The position numbers were made by a program, and so were the translations under genes. A stretch of 58,696 bases of DNA from Polynucleobacter sp. (lineage in GTDB: Bacteria; Pseudomonadota; Gammaproteobacteria; Burkholderiales; Burkholderiaceae), in contig JAOAUK010000032.1 of assembly GCA_030157655.1 (NCBI GenBank), forward strand, positions 1-58,696. The letters are read 5' to 3'. Each line of letters starts with the position of its first letter. The first letter of the stretch is position 1. The notes beneath the pieces were generated by a model. The model made no database searches, had not been told where the DNA came from, and saw only the letters and a program-made list of their open reading frames with translations. Positions 33,036 to 40,008 of this stretch are shown in pieces.

Positions 33036-34427
33036 ATGCTGTATCAATACCAAGAGTTTCAAAGAGCTTTGTTGCAACCGTTAACTGCATGGGCTCAGAC
33101 CACGGCTAAAACTTTTGTTAATCCTAGTAATCCACTATCCCTATTACCTTCTGCAACTCGCATTGCTGCTGGCTACGAACTGCTCTACCGCCTAGGTAAA
33201 GAATACGAAAAACCAGAATTTAAGATCAAAAACGTGGTGGCTCATGGCAAGCCTGTGGCCATCAATGAATTCACGATAGTTGATAAACCATTTTGTAAGT
33301 TGGTGCGCTTTAAACGCTTCTCAGATGACGTGAATGTCATCAAGAAACTAAAAGAAGATCCAGTTGTATTGATCGTGGCTCCACTGTCAGGTCACCACTC
33401 AACTTTATTAAGAGATACTGTTCGCACACTGTTGCAAGACCATAAGGTTTACATCACTGACTGGGTTGATGCGCGCCTAGTGCCATTGGAAGATGGCTCA
33501 TTCACACTGGATGACTACGTGCACTATGTTCAAGACTTTATTCGCGCTATTGGCGCTAAGGACTTAAACGTTCTATCAGTTTGCCAACCAACAGTCCCTG
33601 TATTGGGCGCCATCTCTTTGATGGCCTCGAATGGTGAAGTAACACCAAGAACAATGACCATGATGGGCGGACCAATTGACGCTCGTAAGAGTCCAACTTT
33701 GGTTAACTCAACCGCAACCAATAAATCATTTGAATGGTTCGAGAACAATGTTGTCTACACCGTACCGCCTCCGCACCCAGGTGCAGGTCGTCGGGTATAC
33801 CCAGGATTCTTGCAACATACGGGCTTTGTCGCCATGAACCCTGATCGCCACCTACAGTCACACTGGGATTATTTCCAAGACTTGGTTAAAGGCGATAAAA
33901 ATGATGCACAAGCACATATCGAGTTCTACGACGAATACAACGCCGTACTTGATATGGATGCAGAGTACTATTTGCAAACCATTAAAACTGTTTTCCAAGA
34001 CTTCTCATTACCAACAGGCAAATGGGTTGTAGGTGGCAAGCTAGTGAAACCTCAAGACATCAAGGGCACAGCCCTTCTGACTGTTGAAGGTGAATTGGAT
34101 GACATTTCTGGCAGCGGTCAAACAAAAGCAGCCCATGTCTTGTGTAAGAACATTGCTGACAATAAGAAACAACACTTTGAAGTTAAAGGTGCTGGTCACT
34201 ACGGCATTTTCTCAGGTCGTCGTTGGCGTGAAATTGTTTACCCAGAAATTGGGGCTTTTATTCGTAAACATGCCATCAAGGGTAGCAAAGCTGTAGGTCA
34301 AAAAGCAGTGCCCAAAGCTGACGTTAAAAAAGTTGCCGCCAAGAAAACTGCTGCAAAAAAAGTCGCTATCAAAAAAGTTGCAGTTAAGAAAGTAGCTGCG
34401 AAGAAAACTTCTGCAAAGAATGCCTAA
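33036..34427 (+). CDS. phaZ: Intracellular polyhydroxybutyrate depolymerase with lysine-rich tail
   Basis: Mobilises intracellular PHB storage granules. The alpha/beta-hydrolase-type body aligns with Ralstonia eutropha PhaZ1, including the nucleophile Cys at 183 in NVLSVCQPTVPVLG, and VVAPLSGHHSTLLRDT-like and KGAGHYGIFSGRRW segments (the His near 390). The family is usually about 410-420 residues; this protein has 463 because of a 50-residue tail (about 414-463) made of KKVAA/KKTAA-type pentapeptides, resembling histone H1-like or PhaM/AlgP DNA-binding tails. A good ribosome site (GGGAG) precedes the ATG. The last codons overlap rnfB by 8 bases. Confidence 0.92.
   Translation: MLYQYQEFQRALLQPLTAWAQTTAKTFVNPSNPLSLLPSATRIAAGYELLYRLGKEYEKPEFKIKNVVAHGKPVAINEFTIVDKPFCKLVRFKRFSDDVNVIKKLKEDPVVLIVAPLSGHHSTLLRDTVRTLLQDHKVYITDWVDARLVPLEDGSFTLDDYVHYVQDFIRAIGAKDLNVLSVCQPTVPVLGAISLMASNGEVTPRTMTMMGGPIDARKSPTLVNSTATNKSFEWFENNVVYTVPPPHPGAGRRVYPGFLQHTGFVAMNPDRHLQSHWDYFQDLVKGDKNDAQAHIEFYDEYNAVLDMDAEYYLQTIKTVFQDFSLPTGKWVVGGKLVKPQDIKGTALLTVEGELDDISGSGQTKAAHVLCKNIADNKKQHFEVKGAGHYGIFSGRRWREIVYPEIGAFIRKHAIKGSKAVGQKAVPKADVKKVAAKKTAAKKVAIKKVAVKKVAAKKTSAKNA
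34320..34424 (+). repeat. Coding repeat of KKxAx pentapeptides in PhaZ tail
   Basis: About seven degenerate 15-base units encoding KKVAA, KKTAA, KKVAI, KKVAV, KKVAA, KKTSA, KNA. The units are diverged at the nucleotide level, and A-runs of up to seven could make the copy number slippage-prone. Confidence 0.8.
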
Positions 34428-35097
34428 AACAATAGACGGTCGCAACGACCTGTTTGACCGTCTATTTGCTGCTTTACCCCAAACTCAATGTACCAAGTGT
34501 GGCTACCCAGACTGTAGATCCTATGCCAAAGCAATCGCTACTGGGGAAGCTCTGCACAATCAATGCCCCCCAGGTGGTCAAGAAGGCGTTCTGCGTTTAG
34601 CTAAGATATTAAATAAAGAGTCTTTAGCACTTAATCCTGCCAACGGTGAAGAACGCCCAAGACCTGTTGCATTCATTGAATCCAGAGCATGTATTGGTTG
34701 CACATTGTGTATTCAGGCTTGCCCTGTAGATGCCATTGTCGGCGCATCTAAGCAAATGCATGTGGTTATTAAGGATTGGTGTACTGGTTGCGATTTATGT
34801 ATTCCACCCTGCCCAGTTGATTGCATCACCATGATTCCTGTTACAGACGACAAAACGGGCTGGGATGCCTGGACAACCGAGGAAGCTAAACTTGCTAAAG
34901 ATCGTTATGAAAATCGTCAAACACGTTTAGAGCGCGAAGAACTTGATAACACTCGCAGACTTGCTATCAAGGCCCAAAACAAAGCGAAAGCACTCGACTT
35001 GGAAAGCGCTAATACTGATGCTGAAAAGCTTGAGATTGAACGCAAGCGCGCAATCATTGCAGCAGCTATGGCAAGAGCCAAAGAAAAACTAAAGTAA
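34420..35097 (+). CDS. rnfB: Stand-alone RnfB/RsxB-type ferredoxin
   Basis: 225-residue iron-sulfur protein. Residues about 24-48 carry the [4Fe-4S] motif of RnfB (CTKCGYPDCRSYA ... QC), followed by two ferredoxin motifs, CIGCTLCIQACP and CTGCDLCIPPCP, in the middle. The C-terminal 70 residues are a charged, helical/coiled-coil extension. It lacks the N-terminal membrane anchor of true Rnf-complex RnfB, and no rnfACDGE genes are nearby, so it is probably a soluble electron carrier; in Betaproteobacteria such orphans often sit near nth. It overlaps the phaZ stop by 8 bases. Confidence 0.85.
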   Translation: MPKTIDGRNDLFDRLFAALPQTQCTKCGYPDCRSYAKAIATGEALHNQCPPGGQEGVLRLAKILNKESLALNPANGEERPRPVAFIESRACIGCTLCIQACPVDAIVGASKQMHVVIKDWCTGCDLCIPPCPVDCITMIPVTDDKTGWDAWTTEEAKLAKDRYENRQTRLEREELDNTRRLAIKAQNKAKALDLESANTDAEKLEIERKRAIIAAAMARAKEKLK

Positions 35098-35098
35098 A

Positions 35099-35530
35099 TT
35101 ACAGAAGTCGTTTAATCGACTCAACATAAACAGCCATATCAGGTGGCGTACCGTCACGCTGCGCACTCCAAAGAACCTGCCCCAAACATTCCATGATTTT
35201 GTGTTGAGCCTCATGCTCTGAATCAAGTTTAATCGTGAGCTGCCTACTAGCCTCACGTATTCCTGCTGGCTGATCAATTTGAACTTGCTCTGTAATCGAC
35301 ATATGCATGGACAAATGCAAGAAAGGATTGGTTTGCCCTTTCTCAGGCGTGTACTCAGCTTGCTGCGCCTCATTGGAATTACCCAAGATAGCGTGATACT
35401 CAGGATGTTCAACCATCCAACGTGCAGCAATTGATTCCATTGGCGTCAAAATGCCTGATGCTTGGTGCTTACTCCAAGCATCACAAAAAAACTGCCTCAC
35501 CTCTTCACGGCTAGGATTAAATAAACTCAT
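35099..35530 (-). CDS. DUF1841 family protein
   Basis: 143-residue soluble protein of unknown function, recognised by MSLFNPSREEVRQFFCDAW at the N-terminus and the NPFLHLSMHMSITEQVQIDQ segment typical of DUF1841. Its ATG overlaps the nth stop codon (ATGA), giving a coupled pair; the link to base-excision repair is context only. It is convergent with rnfB with a single base between stop codons and no terminator visible. Confidence 0.85.
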   Translation of the reverse strand: MSLFNPSREEVRQFFCDAWSKHQASGILTPMESIAARWMVEHPEYHAILGNSNEAQQAEYTPEKGQTNPFLHLSMHMSITEQVQIDQPAGIREASRQLTIKLDSEHEAQHKIMECLGQVLWSAQRDGTPPDMAVYVESIKRLL

Positions 35531-36165
35531 TTCGAAAAATTCTTTTCTTTAAATGAACATAATGGCTCAACAATACACTGCCCACATTCTGGTTTTCTAG
35601 CCTTGCATGTATATCTGCCATGCAAAATTAGCCAATGATGCGCATCTATTAAAAACTCTTTAGGAACGCGTTTTAATAAAGCCATCTCTACTGCTAAAAC
35701 ATCTTTACCAGGTGCCAATCCAGTTCTATTAGAAACTCTAAATATATGGGTATCAACCGCCATCGCTGGCTGACCAAATGCGGTATTCAAAATTACATTA
35801 GCTGTTTTCCTACCAACGCCTGGCAACGCTTCTAGGGCTTCACGATCTTCAGGCACTTCACCATCATGGCGCTCCATTAGCAAGCGACAAGTTTCAATCA
35901 AGTGCTTCGCCTTGGTTTTATACAAACCAATATGCTGTATGTAAGGTATCAATCCTTTTTCACCCAAGGCATAAATTGCTTTAGGTGTATTAGCGATTGG
36001 AAATAGAACGCGCGTTCCTTTGTTCACAGAAACATCGGTTGCTTGCGCAGAAAGTAAGACTGCAGCTAACAACTCAAAGGGACTGTTGTACTCAAGCTCG
36101 GTGGTTGGCTTGGGGTTATTGCGTTTTAGTGCCTCAAAAAAAGCTCGGCGTTTTTCAGGATTCAT
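35527..36165 (-). CDS. nth: Endonuclease III
   Basis: DNA glycosylase/AP lyase removing oxidised pyrimidines. 212 residues from the ATG at 36165 (MNPEKRRAFF), matching E. coli Nth length; the frame also opens at a TTG two codons earlier. The helix-hairpin-helix with catalytic Lys is LEALPGVGRKTANVILN, the catalytic Asp is in VDTHIFRVSNR, and the C-terminal [4Fe-4S] loop has the CX6CX2CX5C spacing (CKARKPECGQCIVEPLC). Confidence 0.96.
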   Translation of the reverse strand: MNPEKRRAFFEALKRNNPKPTTELEYNSPFELLAAVLLSAQATDVSVNKGTRVLFPIANTPKAIYALGEKGLIPYIQHIGLYKTKAKHLIETCRLLMERHDGEVPEDREALEALPGVGRKTANVILNTAFGQPAMAVDTHIFRVSNRTGLAPGKDVLAVEMALLKRVPKEFLIDAHHWLILHGRYTCKARKPECGQCIVEPLCSFKEKNFSK

Positions 36166-36172
36166 TGCCAAT

Positions 36173-36601
36173 TTAATGAACGCCTAAAACTTCTATTAAT
36201 TTCTTTTTCAGTGCCGGCACTTTTGCCAATTGCTCTGCCAGGTGTAATGCATCACTGTCTCTTAAAGGTGCTGACCAAACAGATCCAGGAAAAGTAATGT
36301 CTTGTTGGTATCTAGGAATCACATGCCAATGCAAGTGCGGCACCATATTGCCCAGCGCTGCTAAATTCACCTTATCAGGCTGCATCACATCAATGATGGC
36401 TTGCTCCACCTTCATGACTGTTTGCATCAACTTGGAACGATCAGCAATAGCAAGCCCTGTCATTTCTGACACATGAGCATTCCAGATAACGCGACAAAAG
36501 CCTGGATATTGGGGCTCTGCCGCCAAAATAACTCGAAGCTCATCATTTTTCCAAATGAGTTCGCCACCATCTGCTGTACATAAAGGGCAATTTGCGTTCA
36601 T
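36173..36601 (-). CDS. HIT-family nucleotide hydrolase/transferase
   Basis: Histidine-triad protein with the motif HLHWHVIPRY near the C-terminal third and a CPLC pair at the N-terminus (possible zinc site). Substrate unknown; members hydrolyse dinucleotide polyphosphates or AMP-amines. I choose the ATG at 36601 (142 residues); an upstream in-frame ATG at 36628 lies almost at the aceA terminator and would add nine residues. Seven bases upstream of nth, so HIT-nth-DUF1841 form one run. Confidence 0.85.
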   Translation of the reverse strand: MNANCPLCTADGGELIWKNDELRVILAAEPQYPGFCRVIWNAHVSEMTGLAIADRSKLMQTVMKVEQAIIDVMQPDKVNLAALGNMVPHLHWHVIPRYQQDITFPGSVWSAPLRDSDALHLAEQLAKVPALKKKLIEVLGVH

Positions 36602-36641
36602 GGTGTTATTTTCGCTTAATTTAATCATTGCGCAATAAAAA

Positions 36642-36662
36642 AGCCCGGCTTGTGGCCGGGCT
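36642..36662 (-). terminator. Intrinsic terminator of aceA
   Basis: 8-bp GC-rich stem AGCCCGGC / GCCGGGCT (36642-36649 and 36655-36662), 5-base loop, followed on the minus strand by TTTTTTAT. It lies 39 bases past the aceA stop and just before the HIT gene. Confidence 0.85.
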
Positions 36663-36700
36663 AATCAACTAAGGCGTGATACGCCAGAGTTAATGACTTC

Positions 36701-37999
36701 TTAGTGGAACTGCTCTTCTTCTGTAGAACCAGTCAAAGCTGTTACAGATGAAGCGCCACCTTGAATCACTGTAGTTACTTCGTCGAAGTAACCAGTACCA
36801 ACTTCTTGTTGGTGTGAAACGAAAGTGTAACCACGGTCACGAGCTGCGAACTCAGGCTCTTGAACTTTTTCAACGTATGCAGACATACCGCGTGCAACGT
36901 AGTCTTGAGCCAAGTCGAACATGTTGTACCACATAGAGTGGATACCAGCCAATGTGATGAATTGGTATTTGTAACCCATTGCACCAAGTTCACGTTGGAA
37001 CTTAGCAATAGTTGCGTCGTCCAAGTTCTTCTTCCAGTTAAATGATGGTGAGCAGTTGTATGCCAACATCTTACCTGGGTGCTTAGCGTGAACTGCTTCA
37101 GCAAACTTGCGAGCAAATTCAAGGTCAGGTGTACCAGTTTCACACCATACCAAGTCAGCGTACTCAGCGTAAGCAATAGCACGTGAAATAGCTTGATCAA
37201 GACCTTTCTTAGTCTTGTAGAAACCTTCTGCTGTACGCTCGCCTGTCAAGAATGGCTTGTCGTTTTCATCGTAATCTGATGTCAACAAGTCAGCAGCTTC
37301 AGCGTCTGTACGAGCAATCACCAATGTAGGAACGCCACAAACGTCAGCAGCCATACGAGCAGCGATCAATTTTTGGCAAGCTTCTTGTGTTGGAACCAAC
37401 ACTTTACCGCCCATGTGACCACACTTCTTAACAGAAGCTAATTGGTCTTCCCAGTGAACGCCAGCTGCACCAGCTTTGATCATAGACTTCATCAATTCGA
37501 ATGCGTTCAATACACCACCGAAACCTGCTTCAGCATCAGCAACGATAGGAGCGAAACAATCGATATAACCCTTGTCACCCTTTTCTAAACCTTTAGAGTG
37601 TTGGATCTCGTCAGCACGACGGAATGTGTTGTTAATACGCTCAACAACCTTAGGTACTGAATCAACTGGGTACAAAGATTGGTCAGGGTACATTGAAGAG
37701 TATGTGTTGTTATCAGCAGCAACTTGCCAGCCTGACAAGTAGATAGCTTTAACACCAGCTTTAACTTGTTGCATCGCTTGACCACCAGTCAAAGCGCCTA
37801 AACAGTTAACGTATGGCTCGTTATTAACCAAGTTCCATAGTTTTTCTGCGCCACGGCGAGCCAATGTGTGCTCGATCTGGAAAGAACCACGTAGACGAAC
37901 TACGTCAGCTGCTGTGTAACCACGCTTAATACCTTTCCAACGTGGGTTTGTATCCCAATCCTTTTGCAATGCATCGATTTCTTGTTGACGTGTTGACAT
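36701..37999 (-). CDS. aceA: Isocitrate lyase
   Basis: Glyoxylate-shunt enzyme splitting isocitrate to succinate and glyoxylate, allowing growth on acetate or fatty acids. 432 residues from the ATG at 37999, preceded by the strong ribosome site GGGAGAG; the frame opens 12 codons earlier but without such a site. Catalytic signature KKCGHMGGK at 191-199 with nucleophilic Cys 193. Monocistronic: own terminator, long upstream region with a palindrome. Malate synthase is not in the window. Confidence 0.97.
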   Translation of the reverse strand: MSTRQQEIDALQKDWDTNPRWKGIKRGYTAADVVRLRGSFQIEHTLARRGAEKLWNLVNNEPYVNCLGALTGGQAMQQVKAGVKAIYLSGWQVAADNNTYSSMYPDQSLYPVDSVPKVVERINNTFRRADEIQHSKGLEKGDKGYIDCFAPIVADAEAGFGGVLNAFELMKSMIKAGAAGVHWEDQLASVKKCGHMGGKVLVPTQEACQKLIAARMAADVCGVPTLVIARTDAEAADLLTSDYDENDKPFLTGERTAEGFYKTKKGLDQAISRAIAYAEYADLVWCETGTPDLEFARKFAEAVHAKHPGKMLAYNCSPSFNWKKNLDDATIAKFQRELGAMGYKYQFITLAGIHSMWYNMFDLAQDYVARGMSAYVEKVQEPEFAARDRGYTFVSHQQEVGTGYFDEVTTVIQGGASSVTALTGSTEEEQFH

Positions 38000-38032
38000 G
38001 TTTCTCTCCCTGTAAATAACAAAAAATGTGTT

Positions 38033-38075
38033 CATAAGACATATACCGAAACAATTTCTGTGTCTTATGTCTTAT
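38033..38075. promoter_or_regulatory. Palindromic/tandem GTCTTAT elements upstream of aceA
   Basis: Perfect 9-bp inverted repeat CATAAGACA (38033-38041) and TGTCTTATG (38061-38069), with GTCTTAT repeated in tandem (38062-38068, 38069-38075). It lies 34-76 bases before the aceA ATG, overlapping where the promoter must be (minus-strand TATAAG about 38075-38080). Candidate operator for a glyoxylate-shunt regulator; the factor is not identifiable. Confidence 0.45.
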
Positions 38076-38133
38076 ATAAGAGTTTATGTATTTGTTCGAA
38101 AGATTGCAAGTCTTTATTAATTGCGCTACAAAT
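38076..38133. other. AT-rich part of the aceA-rraA intergenic region
   Basis: The region from aceA (37999) to rraA (38231) is the longest gene-free gap here (231 bases). Besides the palindrome and terminator listed separately, it holds a possible aceA promoter on the minus strand (TTCGAA, 18-base spacer, TATAAG) and no convincing small gene or RNA. Confidence 0.3.
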
Positions 38134-38165
38134 AAAATAAGCCATTAAAAACAATGGCTTATTTT
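38134..38165 (-). terminator. Intrinsic terminator after rraA
   Basis: Perfect 13-bp stem AAAATAAGCCATT / AATGGCTTATTTT (38134-38146, 38153-38165) with a 6-base loop. T-rich on both strands; the only transcript running into it is that of rraA, 65 bases upstream. Confidence 0.75.
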
Positions 38166-38230
38166 TAATATCCCATATTATGGAATGCTAGTTCATAGCT
38201 TGCAATGCAATTACCCTACAAGGAATTTAC

Positions 38231-38725
38231 TTAAATCAGCGGGCGATCAGCTACTAGAACACCGTCCTCATCGGCGTAAATCATATCCCCTGGTTTTACA
38301 GTTGTACCTGCAATATCAACCACCAGGTCTCTTTCACCCACATTGCGCTTAACGCTCTTTTGAGGATGGGCCGCTAGAGCACGAATACCTACCTTAGATT
38401 CAGCCAATTCAAGGGTATCGCGCACACAACCATTAACCAAAATACCCGCCCAACCATTCTTTTCAGCCAAGACACCTAAATTACCACCCACCAAAGCACA
38501 GCGCGTTGAACCGCCGCCGTCAATGACCAGTACTCGACCTTGACCTGGCTCATCCAATAAAGTTCTGACCCAAGTGTTGTCTTCAAATACTTTTAATGTA
38601 ACGGCAGCGCCCTTGAATTGACTCAAGCCACCATATGCTTTGAATACTGGCGCACAAACACGTAACTCACCTTTTGTAATTAAATCTTCATTAGCATCAC
38701 AAATATCTGTGGTCGCAAAACTCAT
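38231..38725 (-). CDS. rraA: RraA family: HMG/oxaloacetate aldolase-type protein or RNase E regulator
   Basis: 164 residues of the RraA/MenG-like fold. The motifs [18 protein letters not shown] and GCVRDTLEL (RxxD) are those of class II 4-hydroxy-4-methyl-2-oxoglutarate / oxaloacetate aldolases, and [14 protein letters not shown] is conserved near the end. Both enzymatic and RNase E-inhibitor activities are known in this family and the sequence does not decide between them; co-transcription with an MFS transporter 16 bases upstream slightly favours a metabolic role. Confidence 0.88.
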   Translation of the reverse strand: MSFATTDICDANEDLITKGELRVCAPVFKAYGGLSQFKGAAVTLKVFEDNTWVRTLLDEPGQGRVLVIDGGGSTRCALVGGNLGVLAEKNGWAGILVNGCVRDTLELAESKVGIRALAAHPQKSVKRNVGERDLVVDIAGTTVKPGDMIYADEDGVLVADRPLI

Positions 38726-38741
38726 TCAAACTCTCCCAAAC

Positions 38742-39959
38742 TTAAATTGACGTATTTTTTAATTGAACCGTGCGATTATTTTCGCCTACACGATAGGCAG
38801 TGAGCAAGGCTAAAAGCAAAAAGCCTGCAATCAAAACAAATACCCCAGGCACCAAACTCCAGTCCATTAATAGACCAAACAATAATGGGCCCAGCGCCAA
38901 ACCAGAATCAAGACCAGAGTACACAACACCAAATACCCTACCCGATGCTTCTTTAGGTGTAGCCGTACGAATCATTAAATCTCTAGATGGTCCTGAGATG
39001 CCCACACAAAAACCCATCAAGATAAAGAGGCTCATCATTGACGAACCAGATACTAGAGTCAATGAGATCAATACAGAAATTGCACTAGCCGTAATAAAAC
39101 CAATCGCAATGATGCGGTCAGGCGCCTTGGCTCTCGCCGCGATAAAGCCCCCCAAAAACATACCACCAGCACTTGCCAACATATAGGATGAATAAGCAGT
39201 GGTTGTCAGTGCAACAGGAAGGTCATAGAGTATTTGCATAGCCGTTGGCGCAAAACTTTGAACACCACTTAAGGCTAAAGCACTCAAGAAAAAGAATCCC
39301 CAACAAAGCCAAACTGTTCTTAACTTTAAGAAACCGAGTGAGAATGGTGAGCCATTCTTTTTGATATGAGCCTCATGAGCTCTTTGCTCATCAGTACCCA
39401 ACAACACCTGACGTCTTAAGAACAATAAAATTAAAATTGCTGTGGCAATAGCAGCGGCAACCAACAGTGCCTGTCTCCAACCAGCCAGCGTAGTAACACT
39501 TACCAAGACAGCAGGTGATACTGCCCAACCTAAAGCCCCCGACACTCCATGCATGGAGTAAGCATGGGCAACTCTTTCAGGGGACACTCGTCGATTTAAT
39601 AAAGTGTAATCAGCAGGATGGAATACCCCATTACCCATACCAGCAATTGCAGCACCAATTAATAAGCCGGTGTAGCCATCTGCTGTTGCAAGTAATAAAG
39701 CAGAAATTGCTAAAGAGGCAACGCCAAAGAATAGAACCTTAAGGGGTCCAGAGTGATCCACCCAAAAACCTGCCGCAGCCTGAATGATGGTAGATATAAC
39801 AAAGAACATGGTCATTAAAAAACCAAGTTCTGCATAACTCAACCCAAACTCAACCTTTAACCAAGGAAAGAGCGGTGCGAGTATTAAATGATAAAAATGA
39901 GAGGTGCCATGGGCCAAGCTAACTAGGCCAATAACCTCCGCGTCTTTGCGAATAGTCAT
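38742..39959 (-). CDS. MFS transporter
   Basis: 405-residue inner-membrane protein with about twelve spans. The start (SLAHGTSHFYHLILAPLFPWLK, split over residues 14-35) and the GMGNGVFHPADYTLLN block (about 107-122) resemble the fosmidomycin-resistance/Fsr-like branch of MFS. Substrate unknown. 49 bases downstream of clpB and 16 bases upstream of rraA. Confidence 0.85.
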   Translation of the reverse strand: MTIRKDAEVIGLVSLAHGTSHFYHLILAPLFPWLKVEFGLSYAELGFLMTMFFVISTIIQAAAGFWVDHSGPLKVLFFGVASLAISALLLATADGYTGLLIGAAIAGMGNGVFHPADYTLLNRRVSPERVAHAYSMHGVSGALGWAVSPAVLVSVTTLAGWRQALLVAAAIATAILILLFLRRQVLLGTDEQRAHEAHIKKNGSPFSLGFLKLRTVWLCWGFFFLSALALSGVQSFAPTAMQILYDLPVALTTTAYSSYMLASAGGMFLGGFIAARAKAPDRIIAIGFITASAISVLISLTLVSGSSMMSLFILMGFCVGISGPSRDLMIRTATPKEASGRVFGVVYSGLDSGLALGPLLFGLLMDWSLVPGVFVLIAGFLLLALLTAYRVGENNRTVQLKNTSI

Positions 39960-40008
39960 TGGCCGATGTTACTACGACTTGTGCCAAACTGCTTTTAGTT
40001 AAATAGAC

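Noticed and set aside
34320-34424. Short tandem repeat as a possible CRISPR or phase-variable array
   Set aside because: Units are coding pentapeptide repeats with third-position divergence, no spacers and no long identical units.
36775-37200. 141-residue reading frame inside aceA, same strand, other frame
   Set aside because: Leu/Thr/Ser-rich translation typical of an out-of-frame shadow of a strongly codon-biased gene; isocitrate lyase is intact across it.
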